In this document: one piece after another, positions 8,461-17,338 of the stretch
How the letters are laid out: the number at the start of each line of letters is the position of its first letter
How positions within the stretch are numbered: position 1 is the first letter of the stretch
NCBI GenBank assembly: GCA_026710825.1
Contig: JAPOQH010000131.1
Location: 1-64,000 of the forward strand
Length of the DNA stretch: 64,000 bases
Origin: Chloroflexota bacterium
GTDB lineage: Bacteria; Chloroflexota; Dehalococcoidia; Lucifugimonadales; UBA3495
Direction: 5' to 3'
The notes under the pieces: model-generated
The model's input: only the letters and a program-made list of their open reading frames with translations
Told to the model about the DNA's origin: nothing
The model's database searches: none
Program-made: the position numbers and the translations under genes

Positions 8461-9114
8461 TCATCTCTCGAATGTCCGGGCGACTTGCTCATGGCTGCCC
8501 ACGACGACGAGGATGTCGCCATCTCCGATAACTTCCTCGTCGCTGGGGTTGACCACGTATTCATGCCCGCGCTGGATGACCATGGTGATCAACCGGTGAT
8601 TTTCGTGTCCGAGTCCGAGGTCGTGCAGGCTACGCCCACGCATGTGTTCCGGCGGACGCAGTTTGTGGACCCCGTCGGTTTCCGTGATACCGATGAAATC
8701 AATGGAGTTGGGGGTCAGGTCGAGACTGGCCGCGCGGATGGCGGCTTCCTCTTCGGGAAATATCACCTTGTCCGCGCCGACCCGATGCAGGATCTCGGCG
8801 TGGCGGGTGTCGGTGGCGCGGGCGATGACGAAGGGCAGGCCCATGGTCTTGAGCAGCATGGTGGTGATGATGCTGGACTGAACCTGGCTGCCTAGGGCCA
8901 CGACGGCCACGTCCATGTCGGCGATCCCGAGGTCGCGCAGGGCGGTTTCGCTAGTGGCATCGGCTTCCACGGCATAGGTCACGCGGCCCAGCATCGCTTG
9001 GACTCGCAGGTCATCCAAGTCAATGCCAAGCACCTCGTGGTCTGCCTGGAACAGGGTGGTGGCCAACTTGGCGCCAAATCGACCCAGCCCGATGACACAT
9101 ACTTGATTAGGCAT
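8461..9114 (-). CDS. TrkA/KtrA-type potassium channel regulatory subunit
   Basis: A 217-residue cytosolic RCK protein. The N-terminal Rossmann domain starts CVIGLGRFGAKLATTL, the NAD/ATP-binding glycine motif, with the acidic IDLD at the end of strand 2. The C-terminal RCK-C/TrkA-C part (about 135-215) has LGLGHENHRLITMV and GDILVVVGSHEQVARTF. It gates the TrkH/KtrB-like pore encoded 5 bases upstream, so the two genes form a potassium uptake unit. Single-domain length (about 220) fits KtrA rather than two-domain E. coli TrkA. Confidence 0.93.
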   Translation of the reverse strand: MPNQVCVIGLGRFGAKLATTLFQADHEVLGIDLDDLRVQAMLGRVTYAVEADATSETALRDLGIADMDVAVVALGSQVQSSIITTMLLKTMGLPFVIARATDTRHAEILHRVGADKVIFPEEEAAIRAASLDLTPNSIDFIGITETDGVHKLRPPEHMRGRSLHDLGLGHENHRLITMVIQRGHEYVVNPSDEEVIGDGDILVVVGSHEQVARTFER

Positions 9115-9119
9115 GATTG

Positions 9120-10616
9120 TTACCCAATTCTAACGGGTTCCTGGGGATAACGATAGGATGCTTCTTCCCGGGGAGCCAACAGCATGACCAGGGTGAGAGG
9201 CCCGATGCGTCCCGCCAGCATGGTGATCATGAATATTATAGACCCGGCCAGGCTCAAATCTGCCGATACACCGGTGGACATTCCATTGGTGCCGAAGGCG
9301 GAAACGGCCTCGAATATCAGCTTTTCGAAATTCAGGTGCGGCTCAGTGTAGGTCAAGATGGGCGTGACCACACCCAGGTACGCTACGGCGATCAGGGCAA
9401 TCATGAGCGCCCTGGCGACCAGCGTTTCGCCGATCTCGCGCCGGAAGATCTCAGTCCTGGGATGACGGAACGCCGCCGAGCGGGCGGCTGCCAGCAGGAC
9501 CGCCAACGTGTTGACCTTGATTCCGCCGGCGACCGACGCCGTGGAACCACCGATGAACATGAGGCCGCCGTATATCAGGAGGGTGAAGTCGCGGACGCCG
9601 CTCCAGTCCAGAGCCGCGAAGCCGGCCGTGCGTCCACTGGCGCCGTGAAATATGGATGAGCCCACTTTGCCGAGGAGGGAGTGGTGGGCCAGAACACCGT
9701 CCCACTCCGCAAATAGGAACGCGCCGGCGCTCAGCGCATACAACGACAACGTGAGGATGATGACTAGCTTGGTGTCCAGGGTGAACCGGGAGAAATTGAA
9801 CAGGAACAGGCCACTGAGACGCCGGCGGTTTAGTTCGGGTCGCCAGTTGCGACGCATGTCCACCATGAGCGGCCAGCCCAGCGCGCCCAGGATTATCATC
9901 GGGGTGATCAACCCGGCCAGATACGGGTACGCCCCCAGCGTATCCAGGTTGTTGCCGCTGGCGGCGTTGGGCAGTATGGAGAGACCGGCGTTGTTGAAGG
10001 CGGAAACCGACAGGAATATGGACTGCCAGGCGGCCTCGGCCAGGGACATGCCGGGCATCGTCCGCATCTGGTAGAAAATCAGGGCCGCGCCGATCAAATA
10101 ACCCGCCATGAACGCGAGCACGATGTTGCGCGCGACCTTGGCGACGTTGGAGGTCTGGCCGGAGCCCACAGTGTCCCGGTAGACCTCCTCCTCCAATACG
10201 GTGGTGCGCCGGCCGAAGAATACCAGCACGGTGGCGGCGGTCATGAACTCCAGCCCGCCCACCAGCATGAGGACGAACAGGACGACCTGGCCGAACGGCG
10301 ACCAGAATGTCTGGGTGTCAACCTGGGTCAGTCCGGTAACCGTGGCGGCCGAAATGGCGGTGAAAAAGGAGACCTGGAATCCAGCGCTGTGCCCGTCGGC
10401 GGCGGCGAACGGCAGGACCAGCAGCAACCCGCCGGCGATATTCAGCAGCAGGAAGACGCCCAGCAGGATCGCGGGAGCAGAGGTCCAGCGCCGAGGGGGA
10501 ACTCGGTGCCGGATCGGGACGCGGACAGGAGCTACCCTGCGCCGAGTGGCTGCAGAGCTTGCCGGGCCGGCGGCGCCGTCGTTCTGTTCGTTCACAGGGT
10601 GGGCCTCTGGCTGCAC
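9120..10616 (-). CDS. TrkH/KtrB-family potassium transporter pore subunit
   Basis: About 498 residues, with a Pro/Arg-rich cytoplasmic N-terminus (about 1-45) and then eight or more membrane segments arranged as four M1-P-M2 units. Filter-like loops appear as SAATVTGLTQVDT, FNNAGLSI, GRTAGFAA and AFGTNGMSTG, each with the conserved glycine. The gene pairs with the adjacent RCK subunit for sodium- or proton-coupled K+ uptake. The start used is GTG 10616; GTG 10595 is an equally possible internal start, since neither has a clear ribosome site. Confidence 0.92.
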   Translation of the reverse strand: MQPEAHPVNEQNDGAAGPASSAATRRRVAPVRVPIRHRVPPRRWTSAPAILLGVFLLLNIAGGLLLVLPFAAADGHSAGFQVSFFTAISAATVTGLTQVDTQTFWSPFGQVVLFVLMLVGGLEFMTAATVLVFFGRRTTVLEEEVYRDTVGSGQTSNVAKVARNIVLAFMAGYLIGAALIFYQMRTMPGMSLAEAAWQSIFLSVSAFNNAGLSILPNAASGNNLDTLGAYPYLAGLITPMIILGALGWPLMVDMRRNWRPELNRRRLSGLFLFNFSRFTLDTKLVIILTLSLYALSAGAFLFAEWDGVLAHHSLLGKVGSSIFHGASGRTAGFAALDWSGVRDFTLLIYGGLMFIGGSTASVAGGIKVNTLAVLLAAARSAAFRHPRTEIFRREIGETLVARALMIALIAVAYLGVVTPILTYTEPHLNFEKLIFEAVSAFGTNGMSTGVSADLSLAGSIIFMITMLAGRIGPLTLVMLLAPREEASYRYPQEPVRIG

Positions 10617-10954
10617 ATGCGGGAGAGGGTGGGCGAACCGCCGGTCGGTTGGTATCGGCCAGCGTTATTATCGGCGCAAAGGCGAATATGTCAATCAGAC
10701 GCGGTATAACCTGGCACTCCGCGACCAGACGCACGCGACCAGAGGCACCATAAGCAGACGTAGAACGATGGGCAACGACCGTACAACTATGAGTAGCGAC
10801 ATCGGGCGGCGCGACAAGGCAAGCGGTCAAATGGGCCGGCGAATCGGGTCTGGGCGCATGCCGGTGTTATACTGTCCCGTGATCGCAGTTCCGTGCTCGC
10901 GTGTGCTATATTTGAGCGACGACGGAACAATTGCAACACGAGGGATCCCTTCCA
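10617..10954. promoter_or_regulatory. divergent intergenic region with candidate leuS promoters
   Basis: These 338 bases separate the - strand potassium genes from leuS. TATACT (10868-10873) and TATATT (10907-10912) are candidate -10 boxes for leuS, but I find no good -35 partner at 16-18 bases. There is no T-box-like AGGGTGG element here, so the leuS leader lacks the tRNA-sensing control seen at trpE. No gene is apparent. Confidence 0.35.
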
Positions 10955-13435
10955 ATGACGACCACAGCCCAGCGTCAAGTTGAGCCGCGCTATGACGCGG
11001 TAGCCATCGACCGCAAGTGGCAGGAGCGGTGGGAACGCGACGGCATCTATCGGGTTGAAGACAGCGACCCGCGCCCGAAGTGGTTCGAGATGACCATGTA
11101 TCCGTACCCGTCGGGCGACCTGCACATCGGCCACTGGTACGCGATGGCTCCGTCGGACGCGCACGCGCGATTCCGGCGAATGCAGGGATACAACGTGCTG
11201 CATCCCATCGGGTTTGACGCGTTCGGGCTGCCGGCGGAAAACGCGGCCATATCCCGCGGCGTGCATCCCTACGAGTGGACGATGTCCAACGTGGAAAACA
11301 TGCGCCGCCAACTGCGGTCGCTGGGCGCGATTTACGACTGGGACCGGGAGGTGGTCTGCTGCCTGCCGGAATATTATCGCTGGAACCAGTGGTTCTTCAT
11401 CAAGTTGTACGAAAAGGGCCTGGCCTACCGGGCGAAAGCGCCGGTGGTGTGGTGCCCCTCCTGCCAGACCGTGCTGGCCAACGAACAGGTGCTGAACGGG
11501 GTGTGCGAACGGTGCGACACGCCGATCACGCGCCGAGATTTCGAGCAATGGTTCTTCCGGATCACCGATTACGCGGACGAACTGCTGGACTTCGACACGC
11601 TGGACGATTGGCCGGACAAGATTCTGACGATGCAGCGCAACTGGATCGGCCGGAGCGAGGGCGTGGAGATCGGGTTTGACATATCCGACTATGGACTGGA
11701 GGAGCGGGAAATCCGCACGTTCACCACGCGTATCGACACCATCTTCGGCGTGACCTTCATCGTCCTGGCCCCCGAGCACCCACTGGTGCCCAAGTTGACC
11801 TCCGAAAGCAAGCGCGCCGAAGTGGAAGCCTACGTCGAACGTGCCCGCGCATCATCGGAGATTGACCGCCTTTCTGCGGACCGGGAAAAGACCGGCGTGT
11901 TCATTGGGGCCAGCGCCCGAAACCGGCTCAACAATGAACAGGTGCCCATCTACGTGGCCGACTACGTGCTGACCACGTACGGCACGGGCGCGGTGATGGG
12001 AGTGCCGGCACATGACGACCGGGACCTCGAGTTCGCCCGCAAGTTCCGGTTGCCGGTCCGGACGGTGATCGCGCCCATCGAGTGGGACGGGAGAGAGCCG
12101 ACCGAGGCGTACCTGGGCAACGGGTTCATGACCAACTCCGGAGCCTACGAAGGGATGACCAATGAGGAGGGCACGGCCGCCATCTCCAAGGATGTGGAGG
12201 GTCGAGGCTGGGGCCATCGCACGGTGACCTACCGGCTGCGCGACTGGCTGATCTCCCGCCAACGGTACTGGGGCACGCCGATACCCATGGTTTACTGCGA
12301 TGACTGCGGGGTGCAGCCGGTGCCGGAATCGGAATTGCCGGTGCTGCTTCCGGAGGACGCGGAGTTTCGGCCCACCGGGGAATCACCGTTGGCGATCAAC
12401 GAAAGTTTCGTCAACACGGTGTGCCCGAATTGCGGCGGACCGGGACGGCGCGAAACCGACACCATGGACACCTTCATGGATTCGTCGTGGTACATGCTGC
12501 GATATTGCACTCCGCAGTTCGACGGCGGTCCGTTCGAGGCTGATACCACGGCCGACTGGATGCCGGTGCGGCAGTACACGGGCGGTGCGGAACACGCGGT
12601 GATGCACCTGCTGTACAGCCGGTTCTTCATCAAGTCGCTGCGCGACATGGGGATGCTGGACATCGACGAGCCGTTCCTGCGGCTTTTCAACCAGGGCGTG
12701 ATCCTCGGTTCCGACCACGAAAAGATGAGCAAGAGCCGCGGCAACGTGGTGAACCCTGACGACGTGGTGGGACAGGTGGGAGCGGATGCGGTCCGCTGCT
12801 TCCTGATGTTCATCGGGCCGTGGGACCAGGGCGGTCCGTGGAGCGACGAAGGCATCAACGGGGTGGTGCGCTGGCTGAACCGGATGTGGAATCTGGTGGA
12901 ATACGACGCCGGCGAACTGGATTCGAGTCCGACGGATCCCGCCGCGGTGCGCGACACGCAGCGGGTGCTGCATCAGACCATCCGCAAGTGCTACGACGAT
13001 CTGGACAAGTTCAAGTTCAACACCTCCATCGCCGCGTTGATGGAACTGGTGAACCACCTGAGCCGGGTGTGGAATGACCAATCAGTGGACAGCGCAACCT
13101 GGCGGGACAGCACCGAGAAGTTCCTGCTCATGCTGGCGCCCATTGCTCCGCACGTCGCCGAGGAACTGTGGGAGCGTACCGGACATGCCTACAGCGTCCA
13201 CCAGCAGCCTTTCCCCAAATGGGACGACGACCTCGCCGCCGAGGATGAGATTACCCTGGTGGTGCAGGTGAACGGCAGGGTGCGAGATCGCATCACGGTG
13301 TCCGCGGGCATAGGCGAGGACGAGGCCCGTCAGTTGGCGCTGGACAGCCAGCGCGTGCAGGCACACGTGGACGGCAAAACCGTGCGGAACGTGGTGTATG
13401 TACCGGGGAGGCTGGTGAACGTGGTGGTCGGGTAA
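10955..13435 (+). CDS. leuS: leucyl-tRNA synthetase
   Basis: An 826-residue class Ia synthetase that charges tRNA-Leu. The ATP-binding HIGH motif is literal at residues 57-60, the KMSKS loop is KMSKS at 590-594, and between them is the CP1 editing domain, with TFTTRIDTIFGVTF (T-rich region) and a GTGAVMGVPAHDDRD segment carrying the editing aspartate. Zinc-like CxxC pairs are seen in CPSCQTV / CERCDTP. The C-terminal domain ends with VQVNGRVRDRI. ATG 10955 has a GAGGG ribosome site; the TTG at 10931 is less suitable. It stands first in the + strand run leading to the corrin operon. Confidence 0.97.
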   Translation: MTTTAQRQVEPRYDAVAIDRKWQERWERDGIYRVEDSDPRPKWFEMTMYPYPSGDLHIGHWYAMAPSDAHARFRRMQGYNVLHPIGFDAFGLPAENAAISRGVHPYEWTMSNVENMRRQLRSLGAIYDWDREVVCCLPEYYRWNQWFFIKLYEKGLAYRAKAPVVWCPSCQTVLANEQVLNGVCERCDTPITRRDFEQWFFRITDYADELLDFDTLDDWPDKILTMQRNWIGRSEGVEIGFDISDYGLEEREIRTFTTRIDTIFGVTFIVLAPEHPLVPKLTSESKRAEVEAYVERARASSEIDRLSADREKTGVFIGASARNRLNNEQVPIYVADYVLTTYGTGAVMGVPAHDDRDLEFARKFRLPVRTVIAPIEWDGREPTEAYLGNGFMTNSGAYEGMTNEEGTAAISKDVEGRGWGHRTVTYRLRDWLISRQRYWGTPIPMVYCDDCGVQPVPESELPVLLPEDAEFRPTGESPLAINESFVNTVCPNCGGPGRRETDTMDTFMDSSWYMLRYCTPQFDGGPFEADTTADWMPVRQYTGGAEHAVMHLLYSRFFIKSLRDMGMLDIDEPFLRLFNQGVILGSDHEKMSKSRGNVVNPDDVVGQVGADAVRCFLMFIGPWDQGGPWSDEGINGVVRWLNRMWNLVEYDAGELDSSPTDPAAVRDTQRVLHQTIRKCYDDLDKFKFNTSIAALMELVNHLSRVWNDQSVDSATWRDSTEKFLLMLAPIAPHVAEELWERTGHAYSVHQQPFPKWDDDLAAEDEITLVVQVNGRVRDRITVSAGIGEDEARQLALDSQRVQAHVDGKTVRNVVYVPGRLVNVVVG

Positions 13436-13447
13436 TTGGGCGGCACG

Positions 13448-13804
13448 ATGGGCGACGTTTACACCACGATGGGAATCTGGGCTGCGGACGGCGCATATGT
13501 CCGCAACCTGCGCATGCAGGCCGACACCGGAGCGTCATACAGCCAACTGCCAGGAGCGCTGCTGCGAGACCTGGGTTGGGCGCCGACGCAAAGTCCCCGG
13601 CGGTCAACGCTGGCGGATGGATCCGAGGTCACGGTTGCATTGGGAGAGGTGAAGGTGAGGTACGGTGAGGAAAATCTGACCAGGCTGTTCGTGTTCGGGG
13701 AGGATGGGTGTAAACCTCTAATGGGCAGCGACACAATGCAGGGATTCGGTCTGGGCGTGGACCCGGTGAATCACACGATCATTGACGTCGTTGCGCATCG
13801 ATAA
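13448..13804 (+). CDS. retropepsin-like (clan AA) aspartic protease
   Basis: A 118-residue protein with the single-lobe aspartic protease motif ADTGAS (about 29-34), a LADGSEVTV strand, and the hydrophobic-hydrophobic-Gly stretch near the end (LMGSDTMQGFGLGVDP). Retropepsin-like proteins act as homodimers, each giving one Asp. The gene follows leuS after 12 bases. ATG 13448 is preferred to the TTG at 13436, which touches the leuS stop. Its role and target are unknown; a different family member lies at 52228-52605. Confidence 0.75.
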   Translation: MGDVYTTMGIWAADGAYVRNLRMQADTGASYSQLPGALLRDLGWAPTQSPRRSTLADGSEVTVALGEVKVRYGEENLTRLFVFGEDGCKPLMGSDTMQGFGLGVDPVNHTIIDVVAHR

Positions 13805-13819
13805 ATTCTGGATTCTCGA

Positions 13820-14467
13820 ATGACGCTTGTTGAGAAATACGCGCTGCTGCCTGACGAAATCGACCGCCAGAGCCTGGTGATGGTCGCGGAGAGCTTGGTG
13901 GGCGATGAGTCCGAGGCGGCGCTGTCATCCGCAGAGCGGTATGTATTGCACCGCATCGTGCGGGCGGAGGGCGATCCCGCGATTGCCGCCGACGTGCGAT
14001 TCGCCAATGGCGCCGTGGATGCCGCGTTGGCATCGCTGAAGAACGCCCGGCGCGTCGTAACGGACGTGCGCATGGTGCAGGTGGGGATATCTCGGGCTGC
14101 CCTGGCCAAACGCGGCGTTGAGACTGACTGCCTGATCGACGTGCCTGCAGTCGCAGAGCGCGCGCGACGGGAAGGCACCACCCGCAGCGTCGCCGCGGTG
14201 CGGGAACTTGCGCCGCAGATGGACGGGGCCGTGGTTGCCATCGGCAACGCGCCGACCGCCCTGCTGGCCCTGCTGGATCTAGTTGATTCGGGGCAGGTGT
14301 CGCCGGCCGCGGTCATCGGGATGCCGGTGGGATTCGTGGCCTGTCCGGAGTCGAAAGCCGAACTGGCGAGCCGAGATGTGCCGCACATAACAATCCTGGG
14401 AAGGCGTGGGGGAAGCTCGGCGGCCGCTGCCACCGTCAATGCCCTGCTGGACCTGCTAGAGGAGTAA
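13820..14467 (+). CDS. cbiC: precorrin-8X / cobalt-precorrin-8 methylmutase
   Basis: This 215-residue CbiC/CobH enzyme moves a methyl group from C11 to C12 to give (cobalt-)hydrogenobyrinate/cobyrinate. Signatures are the RIVRAEGDPAIAADVRF segment near residue 50 (with the family's R-x-x-x-x-GD), a NAPTALLALLDL helix near 142, and IGMPVGFVACPESK near 163 followed by the ESK loop. It is the first gene of an eight-gene corrin-ring operon. It starts 15 bases after the retropepsin gene and no cobalamin riboswitch is visible before it. Confidence 0.93.
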   Translation: MTLVEKYALLPDEIDRQSLVMVAESLVGDESEAALSSAERYVLHRIVRAEGDPAIAADVRFANGAVDAALASLKNARRVVTDVRMVQVGISRAALAKRGVETDCLIDVPAVAERARREGTTRSVAAVRELAPQMDGAVVAIGNAPTALLALLDLVDSGQVSPAAVIGMPVGFVACPESKAELASRDVPHITILGRRGGSSAAAATVNALLDLLEE

Positions 14468-14472
14468 CGCAT

Positions 14473-15360
14473 ATGCCTGCCGACAGCCACGAAAACGGCG
14501 CCTCCGGCGGGTGGGGCGTGGTCCTGCTCTGCCATGGGAGCCAGCGAGGGGCCAGCCGCGACGAGTGTTCCTGCGCCTGGGCCGCCGACGGCGCGAGGTT
14601 CCCCGCGTGGTGCCTGGGATGCCCGAATACGCCCGTGGGGCTACGCCAGGCCGGCGAACGGCTGGCAGAGTCTTTGGGGGCTGATGCCGAGCAGGTGATC
14701 GTCTCATGCCTGGAGTTCCTGCCGCCGCATCCGCCGGAAGCGGTTTCGATACTCGCGGGAACCGGGGTGAGCCGCGTGGTGATTGCGCCGTACCTGCTGG
14801 GCAACGGCAAGCACGCAACCGTGGAAATGGATGAGGTGCTGGAGGATATCGCGGCAGAGACACCAGGCGTTGAGTTGCGGCTGGCGCAGGGGCTTGGCGC
14901 GGACATGCGTATCGCCGACCTGGTGCGTGAGCGCATCGCCACGCTGCCGGAGTACTCGGCCGGCTCGGGAGATGGCAAGCCGACCGGCGTGCTGCTGGTC
15001 AAGGCGGGCACCCAGACTCGCTACGATGACTGCCTGTGGCTCAAGGAGTTGGGCAGTTGGGTCGAGCGCGACCTGGGGGAGAATTACGCCGTGTCCGTGG
15101 CGCAGTCGCACTATGGCGATCCGACCATGGAGGTTGCCGCAGCCGAGCTGATCGAGGAACGCGGGGTGGGCAGCATCATCTGCGCGCCGTACCTGTTTTT
15201 CCCGGGCCTGATCCTACAGCGCAACGTGCTGGGTACGATGAACAAGTTGCAAGAAGCCTACCCGAGCATACCGATGTCGGTGGCGCCTCCGCTGGGGGTA
15301 GATGACCGACTGGTGCAGGTAGCGAGCGACCGGGTGAGAGCGGCGCAGGCCGGCGCCTGA
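14473..15360 (+). CDS. cbiX: sirohydrochlorin cobaltochelatase, two-domain CbiX type
   Basis: A 295-residue chelatase that inserts Co2+ into sirohydrochlorin, the committing step of the early-cobalt (anaerobic) corrin route. Two ferredoxin-like chelatase halves are visible. The first has LLCHGSQ (His near 21) and APYLLGNGKHATV (His near 108), the usual catalytic pair. The second half keeps SQSHYGDPTMEVAAAEL and APYLFFPGLI but has LVKAGTQ in place of the GHGS motif. A Cys-rich insert (DECSCAW...CLGCPNTP) could hold a metal or cluster. Its presence argues for cobalt insertion before ring contraction. Confidence 0.88.
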   Translation: MPADSHENGASGGWGVVLLCHGSQRGASRDECSCAWAADGARFPAWCLGCPNTPVGLRQAGERLAESLGADAEQVIVSCLEFLPPHPPEAVSILAGTGVSRVVIAPYLLGNGKHATVEMDEVLEDIAAETPGVELRLAQGLGADMRIADLVRERIATLPEYSAGSGDGKPTGVLLVKAGTQTRYDDCLWLKELGSWVERDLGENYAVSVAQSHYGDPTMEVAAAELIEERGVGSIICAPYLFFPGLILQRNVLGTMNKLQEAYPSIPMSVAPPLGVDDRLVQVASDRVRAAQAGA

Positions 15361-15453
15361 TGTGGCAATGGTAACGCTGTCGCCATCCTCGCTCATGGCG
15401 AGGTTGGGGTACAATCGTCACCAAGCCGAGCGACGAAGGCAATAATCAATCGC

Positions 15454-16704
15454 ATGTCAACTGAACCGGAAATCAACAGCAACGGGGTGGACCGTCCCGA
15501 GAGCGACTACTCGCGGCCGACCAAGCGCGACCCGCGGGGAATGCGAACCGGATACACCACCGGCACCACCGCGGCGGCCGCGGCCAAGGCGGCGGTGATC
15601 CTGATGCTGTCGGGCAAGGCTCTGGAAGAGGTATCGGTGCCGCTGCCGGGTGGTCAAGGCTACGCGACGCTCAACGTGCACAACAGTTGGGCGATGGAAC
15701 CCTCGGAGGGTGTGCGCTGCTCCGTGATCAAGGACGGGGGAGATGACCCGGACGTTACCCACGGGGCGGAGATCATCGTCGGCGTTTGGCGACTGCCGGA
15801 CGGAATCAAGGGATTGCAGATCACGGGCGGGCCCGGCGTTGGAACCGTGACGCGGCCCGGCACGGGGATTGAGGTCGGCGAGCCGGCGGTTACCCGGGTG
15901 CCCCGACGGATGATGGCGGACGCGGTCGTGGAAGGACTGGAGGCCTGTGGATGGCCGGCGGAGACGGGCGTGCGGGCGCGGATTTCGGTTCCCAACGGCG
16001 AGGAGATCGCCAAGCAAACGACTAACGCGCGGTTGGGCGTGCTCAATGGCATCAGCATCCTGGGGAGCACCGGGGTCGTGCAGCCGTTCAGCACGGCGGC
16101 GTGGCGGGCCAGCGTGCATCTGGCCATTGACGTTGCCGCGACCAACGGGCTGGATCACGTGGTGCTTTCGACCGGAACGCGCAGCGAGCAGTACACGCGG
16201 GAACTGCTGGACCTCCCCGACATGGCCTACGTTGAAGCCGGGATATTCTCCGGACCGTCGATGAAGCGGTGCGTGAACAAAGGAATCAAGCGGGTAGCCC
16301 ACGTGGGCATGGTGGGCAAGTTTTCCAAGATGGCGATGGGCTATTTCGTAACCCACGTGGCCGGCAACCAGGTGGACACCGGGTTCCTGGCGGAGCTTGC
16401 GGCCCAGTGCGGCGCATCAGCGGAGTTGCAGGAGGAGATGCGCAACGCGGCCAGCGGGCGGCATTTCCAGGAACTCGCGCAGGAGCACGACGTAATGGAC
16501 GTGTTCCCCATCATGTGCGAGCTGGTCTGCCAACAGGCGCAAAAGTATCTTGGTCAGGATTCCGACGAAGCGCAGGACGATGCCATCATTGTGGATGCGC
16601 TGTGCTTCGATTTCGAGGGGAACCTGCTGGGGTCGGCCAGCACTTCACCGGACGGCATTCCGATGCGCGGCCAGGCCAGTACGGCGGCCAATGTTGATGA
16701 CTGA
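15454..16704 (+). CDS. cbiD: cobalt-precorrin-5B C1-methyltransferase
   Basis: A 416-residue CbiD, diagnostic for the anaerobic corrin pathway. It begins its fold with MRTGYTTGTTAAAAAKA (about residues 29-45), followed by VKDGGDDPDVTHGAEI, GTVTRPGTG and a later GKFSKMAMGYFVTH segment. CbiD transfers the C1 methyl from S-adenosylmethionine after deacylation by CbiG. It follows cbiX after 93 bases. It overlaps the start of cbiT, so these genes are probably translated together. Confidence 0.95.
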   Translation: MSTEPEINSNGVDRPESDYSRPTKRDPRGMRTGYTTGTTAAAAAKAAVILMLSGKALEEVSVPLPGGQGYATLNVHNSWAMEPSEGVRCSVIKDGGDDPDVTHGAEIIVGVWRLPDGIKGLQITGGPGVGTVTRPGTGIEVGEPAVTRVPRRMMADAVVEGLEACGWPAETGVRARISVPNGEEIAKQTTNARLGVLNGISILGSTGVVQPFSTAAWRASVHLAIDVAATNGLDHVVLSTGTRSEQYTRELLDLPDMAYVEAGIFSGPSMKRCVNKGIKRVAHVGMVGKFSKMAMGYFVTHVAGNQVDTGFLAELAAQCGASAELQEEMRNAASGRHFQELAQEHDVMDVFPIMCELVCQQAQKYLGQDSDEAQDDAIIVDALCFDFEGNLLGSASTSPDGIPMRGQASTAANVDD

Positions 16705-17338
16705 CCTGACGACGAGGGTCAGAACCGGCGGCCTTGTTGATGGCGACGCATCCCGGGAACGCCCGTTGGGGCTATCTGACGACGCTTTTGAGCAACGCCG
16801 GCCGGTGCGGGGCCAGATCACCAAGTCCGAAGTGCGCGCGGTGAGTCTGTACGCATTGGGCCTGCAGCCGGACAGCATCGTCTGGGACATCGGCGCCGGC
16901 ACGGGTTCAGTGGCGGTTGAGGCGGCCAGGATCGCATATCGCGGGCGGGTGTACGCCGTGGACAAGGACGCGGACAGCGCGGACCTGCTGGAAACGAACG
17001 TAGCGCGCTACGGCGACGAGCGGGTAACGGTCATCATCGGCGCTGCGCCCGACGTATTGGAGGACCTGCCGGATCCAGACTCGGTGTTCATAGGCGGCGG
17101 CGGAGCTGCCATGCCCAGGATCATCGACGAAGTGGTGGGCAGACTGTCCCCCGGAGGCCGGGTGGTAGCGAATTTCGCGGCGATGGAACGGGCCAACGAC
17201 ACGTACAAAACGATGAAGCAAATGTCTCTCGCACCCCAGATGACCATGGTGGCCGCGTCGAGAGGACGCGAACTGCCGGACGAAACCCTGCGCCTGGAAG
17301 CCATGAACCCAGTTTTTGTAGTGTGGGGGCAGAAATGA
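16691..17338 (+). CDS. cbiT: cobalt-precorrin-6B C15-methyltransferase (decarboxylating)
   Basis: A class I S-adenosylmethionine methyltransferase of about 215 residues that adds the C15 methyl and removes the C12 acetate carboxyl. Signatures are LGLSDDAFEQRRPVRGQITKSEVRA near residue 20 and motif I WDIGAGTGSVAVEA near 60, then AVDKD and FIGGGG. Two nearby ATGs (16691 and 16697) sit inside the end of cbiD; either gives a normal N-terminus. In many genomes CbiT is fused or adjacent to CbiE, but no CbiE (C5-methyltransferase) is encoded in this window. Confidence 0.93.
   Translation: MLMTDLTTRVRTGGLVDGDASRERPLGLSDDAFEQRRPVRGQITKSEVRAVSLYALGLQPDSIVWDIGAGTGSVAVEAARIAYRGRVYAVDKDADSADLLETNVARYGDERVTVIIGAAPDVLEDLPDPDSVFIGGGGAAMPRIIDEVVGRLSPGGRVVANFAAMERANDTYKTMKQMSLAPQMTMVAASRGRELPDETLRLEAMNPVFVVWGQK

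Noticed and set aside
10617-10954. T-box or leader peptide for leuS
   Set aside because: No AGGGTGG T-box, specifier with leucine codon or terminator can be seen in the gap; only weak promoter-like hexamers.
13400-13820. Cobalamin riboswitch ahead of the corrin operon
   Set aside because: No B12-box-like sequence is visible in the short gaps before cbiC or within the retropepsin/cbiC junction, which is only 15 bases long.
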